37,709 nucleotides of DNA from Paucibacter sp. PLA-PC-4. Its GTDB lineage: Bacteria > Pseudomonadota > Gammaproteobacteria > Burkholderiales > Burkholderiaceae_C. How positions within the stretch are numbered: the stretch's first letter is position 1; each line of letters opens with the position of its first letter. The position numbers were made by a program, and so were the translations under genes. This document shows positions 1 through 10,562 of the stretch, piece by piece. Under the pieces are notes generated by a model, which saw only the letters and a list, made by a program, of their open reading frames with translations, was not told the origin of the DNA and did no database searches. The DNA lies in NCBI RefSeq assembly GCF_026241155.1, contig NZ_JAPFGP010000033.1, forward strand, positions 1 through 37,709. The letters run 5' to 3'.

Positions 1-1288
1 AGCGCTGCAGCAGGCGCATCAACGCCGCAGTGATCGAGCCCAGGTTCTCGCCGCGCTCGCCGGCACGCCGCAGCAATACCGCGCTGGCCGGGGCGGCCTG
101 GGCCAAGCCATCGCAGGCCCGGTGACCTCGCGCCGCATGCTTGGTTGCGTGCAGGCGCTCGATATGGGCGTGATCCTCGATCTGGGCGTGGCTGTCCCAG
201 CAGCGCTGGTGGCGGGCCAGCTCGGTGACACCGTCGAGCACGCGCACCCAATGCTCGTCGGCCAGCACCGTCAGCGTGCGCTGAACATGGGTGTGCGGCA
301 CCGAGTAGTCGTTGGTGTCGAAGCGAACGTAGGGCGTCTTGCCCACCCGCACGGCCAAGTGCTCGCCCAGGGCGAAGGCCTGCTGCGGCAGGGTCAGCAG
401 ATGGCGGCCCTCGGCCTGGAAGGCCTCGCGCACGCTCAGCCGGGTGTCCTCGGGCCAGCGGCGGTTGGCGGCCACGCCCAAGCACCAGGCCCGGGCCTGC
501 GCGTTGAGGTCGCTCAGATCCGTGAACTCCCGTCCGGCGAAGAAGCTATCGCGGATGAAACGGATGCTCCTCTCCACGCGACCCTTCTCATTGCCGCGCG
601 CCACCGCGACCGGCCGCGGCTGGAAGCGGTAATGGCGGGCCAACGCCAGCAACGCTGGGTTGAAGCGGATCGCCTCGCCCGCTCGCTCGAGCACCGCGCT
701 CTTGAGGTTGTCATACAGGACGACCCGGCTGCAGCCGTTGAACGCGGCGAAGGCCTCGACATGGCCACGCAGGAAGCTGTCCATCCGAGCGTCCAGGAAG
801 AAACGCAGGAAGATCTGGCGCGAGTGGCTGAGCACCATGACGAACGCCATCAGGGGGCGCCGGGCACGGCCGATCTGCAGGTGGCCGAAGTGGCCCCAAT
901 CGCATTGCGCCTGCTCGCCGGACAGCGTACGCAGGCGCAGGTAAGCCTCGGCGGGCGGACGCGGACGCAGGCCTGCCACGAGCGCTCGGAAGTGGGACGT
1001 ACTTCCCACGTAGCCGCGCTCGGTGACCATGGCGTGCAGCCGCGCTGCGGTCAGCGTGGGGTACTTCTCCAGCGTGGCCAGCAAGAATGGCCGGTACGGG
1101 TCGATGCGCTGCGAGCGCAATGGGGTCGTCGGCGGCTGCGCGGGTGACCCCAGCGCGCCGTCGGCCGCGAGCACGCGGCGAACGACATCGCCATGCACGT
1201 GAAGTTGCCGGGCGATGGTGCCGATGCGCCACTTCTCGACGGTGTACAGACGCAGGATCTGCGCCACCAAGTCAGGGGAAGTGGTCAT
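1..1288 (-). CDS. istA: IS21-family transposase IstA (C-terminus beyond window)
   Basis: DDE recombinase that cuts and joins the ends of an IS21-type element together with the AAA+ helper IstB. The frame is open from ATG 1288 to the window edge, giving 429 codons without a stop. The N-terminal 45 residues form a helix-turn-helix-like region (QILRLYTVEKWRIGTIARQL). The catalytic core shows D130 in CDWGHF, D193 in VVLYDN and E239 in NEKGRVE, with the expected spacing. A long antisense frame covers the same DNA and is a shadow. The start overlaps the end of the upstream Cys-rich ORF by 17 bases, which suggests coupled translation. No disruption is visible, so this copy may be active if istB is present outside the window. 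Confidence 0.9.
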   Translation of the reverse strand, partial: MTTSPDLVAQILRLYTVEKWRIGTIARQLHVHGDVVRRVLAADGALGSPAQPPTTPLRSQRIDPYRPFLLATLEKYPTLTAARLHAMVTERGYVGSTSHFRALVAGLRPRPPAEAYLRLRTLSGEQAQCDWGHFGHLQIGRARRPLMAFVMVLSHSRQIFLRFFLDARMDSFLRGHVEAFAAFNGCSRVVLYDNLKSAVLERAGEAIRFNPALLALARHYRFQPRPVAVARGNEKGRVERSIRFIRDSFFAGREFTDLSDLNAQARAWCLGVAANRRWPEDTRLSVREAFQAEGRHLLTLPQQAFALGEHLAVRVGKTPYVRFDTNDYSVPHTHVQRTLTVLADEHWVRVLDGVTELARHQRCWDSHAQIEDHAHIERLHATKHAARGHRACDGLAQAAPASAVLLRRAGERGENLGSITAALMRLLQR

Positions 1289-1778
1289 GGCGCGCCCCAG
1301 AGCGCCGGCTGCGCGGGCGATGACGCAGGAAGTCCTGGCGCACCCAGTCGGACAGTGGTCGTGCGCAGCGACGGCACAACCAGCATGGGGCCGCGGCTGT
1401 CGAGTTGCCGGCAACCCTGGACGCGGTGCAAGCCGCCATGCCTGCTGGCGTTGCTGCTGGGGTGGTGTCGGATGTGCATGCGACCAGTGAAGCCGCTGCA
1501 GGCCCAGGCGGGCAACCCTGGTGCGTCACGTTATGTTCGCTGTCACCGCCGTCATCGCCAGCACCATGACGCTGGCGCCAGCGCCGAGAACGCTCGGCGT
1601 GGGCGAGCCGGCCTTGCCAAGATCGTTGGTAACGGCATGCGCTCTCGCGCCGGGCGGCGTCGCGCGCCAGGCGCCGGCATGCCCGGCCACAGTAGCGGTT
1701 GCCGCGGTCACAGTGACTGCACAGGACGACCTGAGCAAGACACCGCGCGCACAGAAACAGGCGAGCGGGATGATCCAT
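1272..1778 (-). CDS. Cys-rich accessory ORF of the IS21-type element
   Basis: A 168-aa basic protein with paired cysteines at C10/C13, C20/C23 and C30/C34 near its N-terminus (LCARC, LCSHC), which suggests zinc binding. The middle is rich in Arg and the C-terminus has a second Cys cluster (CWLCRRC). I recall similar ORFs ahead of istA in some betaproteobacterial IS21-like elements, but no function is known to me. ATG 1778 is chosen because GAGG lies 5 nt upstream; a GTG at 1832 would add 18 residues without a ribosome site. It overlaps the start of istA. Confidence 0.6.
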   Translation of the reverse strand: MDHPARLFLCARCLAQVVLCSHCDRGNRYCGRACRRLARDAARRESACRYQRSWQGRLAHAERSRRWRQRHGAGDDGGDSEHNVTHQGCPPGPAAASLVACTSDTTPAATPAGMAACTASRVAGNSTAAAPCWLCRRCARPLSDWVRQDFLRHRPRSRRSGARHDHFP

Positions 1779-2053
1779 GCGCACCTCGGCGAACCGAAGG
1801 TGCTGGACGGAATCGCCCGAAGCGGGCCACACTTATGTGGCACCGCCTTCATCGGCACGGTGTAGGGCGCGGTACGGTCGTCTGGCTTCCCGGCACGAGG
1901 GACCGTCACCGCGCCCACCTTCTTCGGCATGAGCGTTGTTGTATCCCGAACGCCTCATCAGCGCAGTCCCGTCCTGGAGACTGCTGTCCTGCAGCCACAC
2001 ACCGCCTACGACCTGCCTAGGCAGCGTCGGCATCCCGCCGACGGTATGGGCCT

Positions 2054-2091
2054 CGCCTGGCTAGCCGCCCTGCAGGGCGGCTAGCCAGGCG
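2054..2091. repeat. 38-bp perfect palindrome
   Basis: Each half reads CGCCTGGCTAGCCGCCCTG, giving a perfect dyad centred on CTGCAG. As RNA it would form a very stable hairpin, but there is no T-run on either side, so it is not a standard intrinsic terminator. It lies between the IS21-type element and the leader-distal end of the CRISPR array. It may shield the IS from outside transcription or mark an element boundary. Confidence 0.7.
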
Positions 2092-2192
2092 CCACGTCGT
2101 CTTCACGAGCTCAATCAACCCTGGATCAATTCCGATACCTCATCAGCGAATAGATGCGGTTCCAGATCAGCGTTCACAGCCCAGAGAGTCGG

Positions 2193-5100
2193 CGGTTCAT
2201 CCCCACGCCCGTGGGGAACGCATGAGACAACCGGACTCGGAGGACGGCAGGGTCGGTTCATCCCCACGCCCGTGGGGAACGCATCAGCGCTGGGCTGACG
2301 CCGAGCATCATGCCCGGTTCATCCCCACGCCCGTGGGGAACGCCAGGGCATTGAGCGCCTGCTGTTCCTCGGCCGCGGTTCATCCCCACGCCCGTGGGGA
2401 ACGCAGCAGCTCGGCCGCGAGCCTATCGCTCCGTTGCGGTTCATCCCCACGCCCGTGGGGAACGCGCGGCGCGCTTCTACTATCTGCAGCACCAGTGCGG
2501 TTCATCCCCACGCCCGTGGGGAACGCAAGAGTCGGCAGCGATGGGATGCCGGCCGCGACGGTTCATCCCCACGCCCGTGGGGAACGCCCCAAACAATGAA
2601 GATCTCCACTGGGTTCCTCCGGTTCATCCCCACGCCCGTGGGGAACGCTTGCCGATGCGCTCCGAGGTCAGGCCCTGGGCCGGTTCATCCCCACGCCCGT
2701 GGGGAACGCAGCGTCACGCCACCGTCCGACAGGCTGCACGGCGGTTCATCCCCACGCCCGTGGGGAACGCAACCTGATGCGAGTCTGTTCCCAGACCTCG
2801 TTCGGTTCATCCCCACGCCCGTGGGGAACGCGGCAGCTACCTGAAGTGCGACCTGGCCAACTTCGGTTCATCCCCACGCCCGTGGGGAACGCCTGAACGG
2901 CTTGCTCCAGCCCAGAGGTGCGACCGGTTCATCCCCACGCCCGTGGGGAACGCGATCGGGAAGGTGATCGTGCTTACGAAGCCTACGGTTCATCCCCACG
3001 CCCGTGGGGAACGCGCGCCAGAACAGGGACGCCATGCTGCCGTCGCCGGTTCATCCCCACGCCCGTGGGGAACGCCAGCCGTCCGGGTTGGTTATCGGAT
3101 GTATGGGCGGTTCATCCCCACGCCCGTGGGGAACGCGAGCAAGTTGCCGCGATGTGCAAGACCGCTGGCGGTTCATCCCCACGCCCGTGGGGAACGCGGC
3201 GCTGCTGGCACGCCGAAGAGATGCGAGAACGGTTCATCCCCACGCCCGTGGGGAACGCGGAACGTGAACTTCTTGTTGCCCGACATGGTGTGGTTCATCC
3301 CCACGCCCGTGGGGAACGCCCATGGATAGATTCCGCCACCTGACCAGACGTCGGTTCATCCCCACGCCCGTGGGGAACGCGAGGCCAACGAAGAGCGTAA
3401 ATATGTCTGGGGCGGTTCATCCCCACGCCCGTGGGGAACGCCCTAACCGAAGCAAGGGCACCGTCTGGGACTACGGTTCATCCCCACGCCCGTGGGGAAC
3501 GCTTCTTCTTCAGACGCGACAAGAGTGCGTTTTGCGGTTCATCCCCACGCCCGTGGGGAACGCGGATTGGGAATCTCGCGGCGTCAAGATCATCAAGGTT
3601 CATCCCCACGCCCGTGGGGAACGCATTGGTTGTAAAGATCATCAAGAAATTCATTACGGTTCATCCCCACGCCCGTGGGGAACGCTGCAACGCCGTCAGC
3701 CCCAACGATGGTGTTCGCGGTTCATCCCCACGCCCGTGGGGAACGCATCAATGGCAGCTTCAACCGTGTCCAAGAGGCCGGTTCATCCCCACGCCCGTGG
3801 GGAACGCATCAGTACGTACAGCCCCAGGCGGCGCAGCCCCGGTTCATCCCCACGCCCGTGGGGAACGCTTTCGCGGCCAGGGCTTACGCTTTAGTGATAT
3901 CGGTTCATCCCCACGCCCGTGGGGAACGCGAGCCGCTTTCGTTTTCAGGGGGCGGCGAGGTCGGTTCATCCCCACGCCCGTGGGGAACGCATCGGCCAGC
4001 GCGGCGGTGGTGAGGCCGATGCCGGTTCATCCCCACGCCCGTGGGGAACGCGACTGCGCTACTGGCCCTGCAAGCTTGCAGCGCGGTTCATCCCCACGCC
4101 CGTGGGGAACGCCCGACTCAAGACAAAGGATTGGGGCCTAGTCCCGGTTCATCCCCACGCCCGTGGGGAACGCCAGAGGCCGCGCCCGAGCGGATCGCGC
4201 CCAGCCGGTTCATCCCCACGCCCGTGGGGAACGCCTCAAAAACACCAGGTGCGATCTCGATCATGGCGGTTCATCCCCACGCCCGTGGGGAACGCGTCTC
4301 GGTTTGCGTGACGTTGGTGATGTTGCCCGGTTCATCCCCACGCCCGTGGGGAACGCGCGCTAGCAGCTCCAAGATGCAGCAGCAGATACGGTTCATCCCC
4401 ACGCCCGTGGGGAACGCGGTTTATCGGCGCCCAGGATGATGCACCCAGCCGGTTCATCCCCACGCCCGTGGGGAACGCGATAGAAGCAGAGCGAGCGCGG
4501 ACAGCATCAGCGGTTCATCCCCACGCCCGTGGGGAACGCTCGCGGTCAGGGTCGCTGGTCCGGTATGTGGCCGGTTCATCCCCACGCCCGTGGGGAACGC
4601 TGCGGAAGCACCCGGAAATGCGGTCGGGCCGGCGGTTCATCCCCACGCCCGTGGGGAACGCCGCAACGGGACAAGTTGGAACGCCTGTATTGCCGGTTCA
4701 TCCCCACGCCCGTGGGGAACGCTGTTGATGCCTAAATTCTGGCGGCAATCCTGGCGGTTCATCCCCACGCCCGTGGGGAACGCGACTCGCTGTTCTTGCC
4801 GGCCAATCCCAACGGCGGTTCATCCCCACGCCCGTGGGGAACGCGCGAATCTCGATGGCGCCGCCATTGATCACCGCGGTTCATCCCCACGCCCGTGGGG
4901 AACGCGAACTGCTCATCCTTCGCGGGCGTGTCCTGGCCGGTTCATCCCCACGCCCGTGGGGAACGCAGAGCCTTGGCCATCGCCTCGATCTCGGCCACCG
5001 GTTCATCCCCACGCCCGTGGGGAACGCTTGCGCACCACCAGCTCTGTCTTGCCCTTGGCCGGTTCATCCCCACGCCCGTGGGGAACGCTCATTGCCAGCG

Positions 5101-5881
5101 GACTGGCTGCCGGCGTAGAACGGTTCATCCCCACGCCCGTGGGGAACGCACCATGGCCGACCTTGAGCTGCTGCGCCGCAACGGTTCATCCCCACGCCCG
5201 TGGGGAACGCCCGCGATAGCCATGTCGATTGTCGGAGCGAGTCGGTTCATCCCCACGCCCGTGGGGAACGCGGATAGCCGGCGCCAGACTTCAGGCCCGG
5301 GATCGGTTCATCCCCACGCCCGTGGGGAACGCCACCGCTGCGTTCCAAGCCTCGGTGCTGTCGTCGGTTCATCCCCACGCCCGTGGGGAACGCGAGATCT
5401 TCGCCAGGGTCTGGCAGAACGCTGCCGGTTCATCCCCACGCCCGTGGGGAACGCGCCGGTGTGGGGGGCAGGGGCTGGCCGTCGGTCGGTTCATCCCCAC
5501 GCCCGTGGGGAACGCCGCCAGTGCTCTCGCCAAGCTCGCCGCCTCGTCGGTTCATCCCCACGCCCGTGGGGAACGCTCAGAGTAGTAGTTCTTGACGTAG
5601 TCCTGCGTCGGTTCATCCCCACGCCCGTGGGGAACGCGGGCATGCCCGCCGCAAAAAGAGGGCTCAGGTCGGTTCATCCCCACGCCCGTGGGGAACGCAC
5701 TGAGGTTCGCATCGCCGGCAACGGCATGCGCGGTTCATCCCCACGCCCGTGGGGAACGCGAGGAATAAGCCATGTCCATGCACACCGAAATCGGTTCATC
5801 CCCACGCCCGTGGGGAACGCCGGGTGAGTGTGTCGGTGAGCGTCTCGCCGGCCGGTTCATCCCCACGCCCGTGGGGAACGC
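2193..5881 (-). CRISPR. Type I-E CRISPR array, 61 repeats and 60 spacers
   Basis: A 29-bp repeat recurs every 61 bp from 2193 to 5853 with 32-nt spacers throughout. In crRNA orientation (minus strand) it begins GCGTTCCCCAC, folds through stem CCCCAC/GTGGGG with loop GGGC, and ends in the 8-nt handle ATGAACCG. This matches the E. coli type I-E repeat plan. The leader and newest spacers are at the right end, next to cas2e. On inspection all repeats look identical except for the last base (crRNA orientation) of two: the repeat at 3291 has A and the one at 3596 has T in place of G. In type I-E this base derives from the PAM. ORFs predicted across the array are artefacts of the periodic repeat. 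Confidence 0.99.
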
Positions 5882-5961
5882 ACCAACTTTATCTCGTTGA
5901 TTTCATTGGCAAAATTTGACCGACAAAAATCTACCGAGCAAAAGCCTGTTTGAACGGGTTG
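5882..5961 (-). promoter_or_regulatory. CRISPR leader with IHF-like site and candidate promoter
   Basis: An AT-richer 80-bp segment lies between the cas2e stop and the first repeat. A near-consensus IHF site (AATCAACGAGATA; consensus WATCAANNNNTTR, one mismatch) lies at 5890-5902, only 9-21 bp from the first repeat. In E. coli, IHF bends the leader at a comparable position for Cas1-Cas2 integration. A possible minus-strand promoter is TTGCTC at 5941-5936 and TCAAAT at 5919-5914, with a 16-bp spacer. The leader role is well supported by position; the individual sites are inferred. Confidence 0.65.
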
Positions 5962-7158
<1,197 letters not shown>

Positions 7159-7162
<4 letters not shown>

Positions 7163-7374
7163 GGAGCAGACGCCTTTGCCGCTGCAGCGAGATCGACCTC
7201 AGCGGCCGGCTGGCACAAACGCTGGTCGCTGCTTCGCGAAGCGACAACAGCCGCGCGGCCCTGGCAGACGCCCACGATACGCCTGAGCCGAACGACCATG
7301 CTGCCCTCCAAACCTATGCCCCGACCCCGCGCATACGGGCGGGCCGCTTGGTCGATGGCCAAAAGAATTTGCAT
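7159..7374 (-). CDS. Small ORF of unknown function between cas6e and cas1e
   Basis: A 71-aa frame fills the gap between cas6e and cas1e. Its stop overlaps the cas1e start as GTGA, a usual sign of coupled translation. The ATG at 7374 lacks a convincing ribosome site. The sequence is rich in Ala, Val and Arg and shows no motif I recognise. It may be a small gene specific to this lineage, a leader frame that feeds ribosomes onto cas1e, or chance. No known type I-E component fits. Confidence 0.3.
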
Positions 7375-7412
7375 GCACGGATCCAGTACAGAAAGGAAGT
7401 GCTGGACCTAAC

Positions 7413-8111
7413 CTACTCCAGGCGGCGAATCAGTAGCAAACCACAGCCGAAGGCCCTCGCGCTTCCAATGCCGCTGCGCAACGCCTGGATGAAGGCGGAT
7501 GCATCGGTGACAGTCAGACGGCCAGCAATGTCCACTGTGGTGAAGCTCAAGCTCTGATCTGCGCGCTCGCGATTTTGTTGGTGAGCTTCGACCAGCACAG
7601 TTTCACGTTGCAGCTCGAAGCCCAGTCCCTCACCGCGCCGCGCCAGCCAGTCGGTGCAGGCATCTTGTACCAGTGTTTGCACTGCAGGCTTTGCCTCGTC
7701 GGTCCAGTCCGACCAGCGCTGCAGGCCTTGCGCGGCCAGCAACTTCTTCTTGGCCTCCATCACCACATCATGGCGCTTGGACTTGCCGTCGCGGCCATGC
7801 CGCACCGTGGGGTTGGCGCGTAGCTCAAAGCTGAAGGCGTCGCCGATCTGCAGGGCCGGAGCGTACTCACGGGTCTGCACTTGCCAAGCACCGCCCAGTG
7901 CGACAGGCTGCCTTGCGGATACGGCATAAAAGCGCGGCAAACCGTCACCATCGTGGCGGCGAAAGACAAAGTCGCGAGGGCTGCCAGCGTCAGCCGGGAA
8001 CCAGCGCCAAAGCCATTGGTGATCAGCATAGGGCCCTGCCAAGCGCTGCTGCAGCGCCTCGTGCACGCGACCCTCGGCCGGCGCGATCAGGCTGAAATAC
8101 ATGGGGCTCAT
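7413..8111 (-). CDS. cas6e: pre-crRNA endoribonuclease Cas6e
   Basis: Cuts each repeat transcript at the base of its hairpin, leaving the 8-nt 5' handle AUGAACCG, and stays bound to the crRNA 3' hairpin in Cascade. It is 232 aa. His31 in ADHQWLWRWFP aligns with catalytic His20 of the E. coli enzyme (LHQGLWHLFP). The C-terminal glycine-rich loop GIGSARAFGCGLL (214-226) matches the family loop GIGPAKSMGCGLL. ATG 8111 overlaps the cas5e stop as TGATG; a TTG one codon earlier is possible. It would also be expected to process the degenerate repeats at 12491-12573. Confidence 0.96.
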   Translation of the reverse strand: MSPMYFSLIAPAEGRVHEALQQRLAGPYADHQWLWRWFPADAGSPRDFVFRRHDGDGLPRFYAVSARQPVALGGAWQVQTREYAPALQIGDAFSFELRANPTVRHGRDGKSKRHDVVMEAKKKLLAAQGLQRWSDWTDEAKPAVQTLVQDACTDWLARRGEGLGFELQRETVLVEAHQQNRERADQSLSFTTVDIAGRLTVTDASAFIQALRSGIGSARAFGCGLLLIRRLE

Positions 8112-8881
8112 CAAAGCGCCTCCGGAGTAAGAAGGGCGATGTATTCATCACGGTCGCCGAACTGCCAGCCTTGCCGACGGATCAGCCTGTCCTTGCGAGG
8201 GGCGCTCAGATCGGCAGGTACACCTGCGTTGATGTGCGAGTCAAAGGCCAAGCGCTGCAGCACCGGAAGAGGCTCCAGCGGCACTCCCCCCTGTTTGTCG
8301 GCCGCAGCCAAACGTGCAGCCTCGTAACGCTGCGCGTAAGCGCTGAAGGCCGCTAGCGCCGACTCAGCCGCCAGCAGTTGCGGCCACAGCGGCGCGGCAG
8401 GCGCACAGGTCTTTCGCCCGAAGTAAAGCGTGAACTGGGGCTCTCGCAGGGCGGCGGCCAACTGCGCGAGGCTGAAGCGCGATCGGGCGCCGACTCGCCT
8501 CTGCAAGGCCACCAGGCTGGCGGCGTTCTGGCGATAGTCCCGGGTCGAAAGAATGGTGCTCAGCTCACGCTTGGGCACGGCCATCTCCTGGCGGCGCGTG
8601 GCCTGGGGCCGGCCCTTCAGCGAAGGACGAGGCGGGACTTGCGCTGTCTGATAGTCGCGCAGCAGGCTGCCGCCGGCCAGCAGGCCAACAGCAAAGCCGA
8701 AGCCATCGCGCAGATCAGCGTGAGCCGCCTCCTCGCTGCGGTCGAGACCGAGTGCCGCGCCGAGCAAGCCGATCAAGGCCGCCTGCCCCGGGCGCGAGGC
8801 CGTGCCGCGAAACTCCCCGACCGCCGGCTCGCCCCAGGACGACAGCGGCGCCTGCAGTTGGAACACGAGGTAGTCCTGCAT
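8111..8881 (-). CDS. cas5e: Cascade subunit Cas5e
   Basis: Caps the 5' handle of the crRNA at the base of the Cascade backbone. It is 256 aa. The N-terminus YLVFQLQAPLSSWGEPAVGE (4-23) is the family signature, followed by a Gly-rich helix region GQAALIGLLGAALGL. ATG 8881 has GGAG 8 nt upstream, inside the end of cas7e. The alternative GTG at 8890 overlaps the cas7e stop as GTGA and would add three residues. It sits between cas7e and cas6e, the conserved type I-E order, and is translationally coupled on both sides. Confidence 0.96.
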   Translation of the reverse strand: MQDYLVFQLQAPLSSWGEPAVGEFRGTASRPGQAALIGLLGAALGLDRSEEAAHADLRDGFGFAVGLLAGGSLLRDYQTAQVPPRPSLKGRPQATRRQEMAVPKRELSTILSTRDYRQNAASLVALQRRVGARSRFSLAQLAAALREPQFTLYFGRKTCAPAAPLWPQLLAAESALAAFSAYAQRYEAARLAAADKQGGVPLEPLPVLQRLAFDSHINAGVPADLSAPRKDRLIRRQGWQFGDRDEYIALLTPEAL

Positions 8882-8886
8882 AGCGC

Positions 8887-9948
8887 TCACTCCGCCACGA
8901 AGGCGACCAGCTCGGACAGCGTGCCCTGGGCCTGGTCCACATCCAGCTCGTAGCGGCTGTCGGCGCAGGCGCCGTACACCGCATCAAAGTTGTCACGGCG
9001 GCTGTTCAGCGCTGCCACCGCCTTCTCGAACATTTCTTGCCCGTCGAAGGGCTTGACCGGCTTCAGAAAGGCCTGGGCGAGGGAGCGCGGCTGCTGCCTG
9101 CCCTTCTCGGCCAGCACATGGCCAGCGTAGGCGCGCGAGGCAAAGCTGTTCTGCATGCCCGTCGGTGAGACCTTGGTGACGGCGTGCACCAGCGCCTCCA
9201 GGGCACGCTTGGCCATCGCCGCATCGCCACCCAGGTTCTTCAGCAGCAGCTCGCGGTCGATGCAGATGTAGAGGTAGAACAGGCCGGCGCCGTAGCCGCG
9301 CTCGCCGATGTGGGCGGCGCCGGTGTCCTCGCGCTTGTTGAGGTCATCGACGGCGCTGAAGTAGTCGTCTTCCACGGCGGCGCGGTGCACGGTGATGGCG
9401 TGCGCGACTTGAACGGCAGCTTCCATATTGAACTCGGCCGAGTCGGCCAGCATGCGGCCGAACATTGCGATGTCGACCGCATGCTTGGGCTGGCTTAGCA
9501 GCTTCAGCTCGGCCTCGGTGGGCGCGTCCTTGCGAGCGACCAATGTGGCGACCAGGGCCTGAACGGCAGCCTCCTCCTCCGGGCTGAAGTGAGCCAACTG
9601 TTCGATCTCGAGGTCGGCGTCGTTCTCAGTCTTCTTATCGGACTTGAGCTTGCCGAACTGCTTGGCAATCTCCTTGGCCCATTCGCGCGCGATCTTGTCG
9701 CCAATGCCTCCCTCCTTGAGCGCCTTGAACACTTCCTTGCCCATCAATTTGGTGCGAGTGCCCAGGTGCCCGGACAGGGCCGTCTCGAAGGTTTCCGAAC
9801 AGCGCCAGGCGCGCTTGAGGCTTTGCGAGGAGATGCGCAGGCGATTGGCATCGCCTACCAGCGCCGTCTTCGGCCGGCCGGTGTCGTCGCGGTTGAGGTT
9901 GGACGGCGGGTAGCTGGTCAGCAGATGCAATTGAACAAAACGGCTCAT
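8887..9948 (-). CDS. cas7e: Cascade backbone subunit Cas7e
   Basis: Six copies form the Cascade filament on the crRNA. Their thumbs flip out every sixth crRNA base, so those positions do not pair with the target. The protein is 353 aa with the family N-terminus FVQLHLLTSYPPSNLNRDDT and the motif RISSQSLKRAWR. The C-terminal half keeps GYGAGLFYLYICIDRELL and GMQNSFASRAYAG. ATG 9948 is preceded by GAGG 9 nt upstream; a longer frame starting at 10029 is not supported. Confidence 0.96.
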   Translation of the reverse strand: MSRFVQLHLLTSYPPSNLNRDDTGRPKTALVGDANRLRISSQSLKRAWRCSETFETALSGHLGTRTKLMGKEVFKALKEGGIGDKIAREWAKEIAKQFGKLKSDKKTENDADLEIEQLAHFSPEEEAAVQALVATLVARKDAPTEAELKLLSQPKHAVDIAMFGRMLADSAEFNMEAAVQVAHAITVHRAAVEDDYFSAVDDLNKREDTGAAHIGERGYGAGLFYLYICIDRELLLKNLGGDAAMAKRALEALVHAVTKVSPTGMQNSFASRAYAGHVLAEKGRQQPRSLAQAFLKPVKPFDGQEMFEKAVAALNSRRDNFDAVYGACADSRYELDVDQAQGTLSELVAFVAE

Positions 9949-10000
9949 GAAAAGTGTCCTCTCTGAATGTGGTTGAAAGCGCGGTGTGTGTTGGGCTAGT

Positions 10001-10531
10001 TCAAGGCTTGGGCGGCCATGCGTAGGCATAGGCCCACTGCTTCTTGACCTGCTCGCCCCAACCGAACAAGTCGTTGGCCAGGGCGGCGGGGTTCAGTTGC
10101 TTGTCGATCAAGGGCATGACGCGGCGCAAACCGCTGAACAGCGCTTCGACATCAGGCGCATCGAGCAGGCGGGCAAAGCGCAACTCGCTGACGGGATTTC
10201 GATCGCTGCCCTTGTCGCGGTGGCTCATGGCCTCGGGCAGGTTCAACGAGCTATCGGACTTGATGTGGACGGCGAGCCCGGCGATGGCTGCCAGCCGCTC
10301 AAGCTGCCAGTCTTTCCACTTCTCGTCCGGACCAGCCTCGACCAGCTTGCGATAGAAGCGCTGGTAGGCGGGCGTCATCGCCACCGCACTCAGATCATGC
10401 GCACGCCGCAGCTCGGCGCGATCCGCACGGGCAGTGCCATTGGCCTTCTCGCTACTGATGGCACGCCACCAGCTCAGGTAGGCGCTCATGACCGGCGAGG
10501 CCAGCGTGTAGTCGGGGTTGCGGTTCGACAT
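10001..10531 (-). CDS. cse2: Cascade small subunit Cse2 (Cas11e)
   Basis: Two copies line the Cascade belly and stabilise the R-loop. The protein is 176 aa, close to the family length, mostly helical and basic. Recognisable parts are the N-terminal SAYLSWWRAIS, the central PAYQRFYRKL and the C-terminal motif with RFARLLDAPDVEALFSGLRR. ATG 10531 has a strong GGAGG ribosome site 8 nt upstream. It lies 31 bp downstream of cse1 and about 50 bp upstream of cas7e, in the standard order. Confidence 0.94.
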   Translation of the reverse strand: MSNRNPDYTLASPVMSAYLSWWRAISSEKANGTARADRAELRRAHDLSAVAMTPAYQRFYRKLVEAGPDEKWKDWQLERLAAIAGLAVHIKSDSSLNLPEAMSHRDKGSDRNPVSELRFARLLDAPDVEALFSGLRRVMPLIDKQLNPAALANDLFGWGEQVKKQWAYAYAWPPKP

Positions 10532-10562
10532 GGGTTCGTCCTCCTCTGCGTGGTTGGGGCGT

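Larger units (their letters stand above)
1..2190 (-). mobile_element. IS21-family insertion sequence, left-truncated by the window
   Basis: The element is recognised from an intact istA frame reading leftward off the window and an upstream Cys-rich ORF that overlaps it. The istB helper would lie beyond position 1. The right boundary is not certain. Two direct copies of ATCAGCG at 2142-2148 and 2166-2172, in a GGATCAATTCC context, could belong to the multiple terminal repeats that IS21 elements carry, which would put the end just before the CRISPR array. The other candidate boundary is near the palindrome at 2054-2091. Confidence 0.6.

Noticed and set aside
122-1147. 341-codon plus-strand frame
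   Set aside because: Antisense shadow of istA, whose own frame carries all catalytic motifs.
2222-5827. Many ORFs on the plus strand inside the CRISPR array with repeated VHPHARGER / SSPRPWGT / RFIPTPVGN peptides
   Set aside because: They are translations of the CRISPR repeat in three frames; the 61-bp period makes overlapping open frames. No ribosome sites.
9948-10029. N-terminal extension of Cas7e from 10029
   Set aside because: ATG 9948 has a ribosome site and gives the family N-terminus; the extension would overlap the end of cse2.
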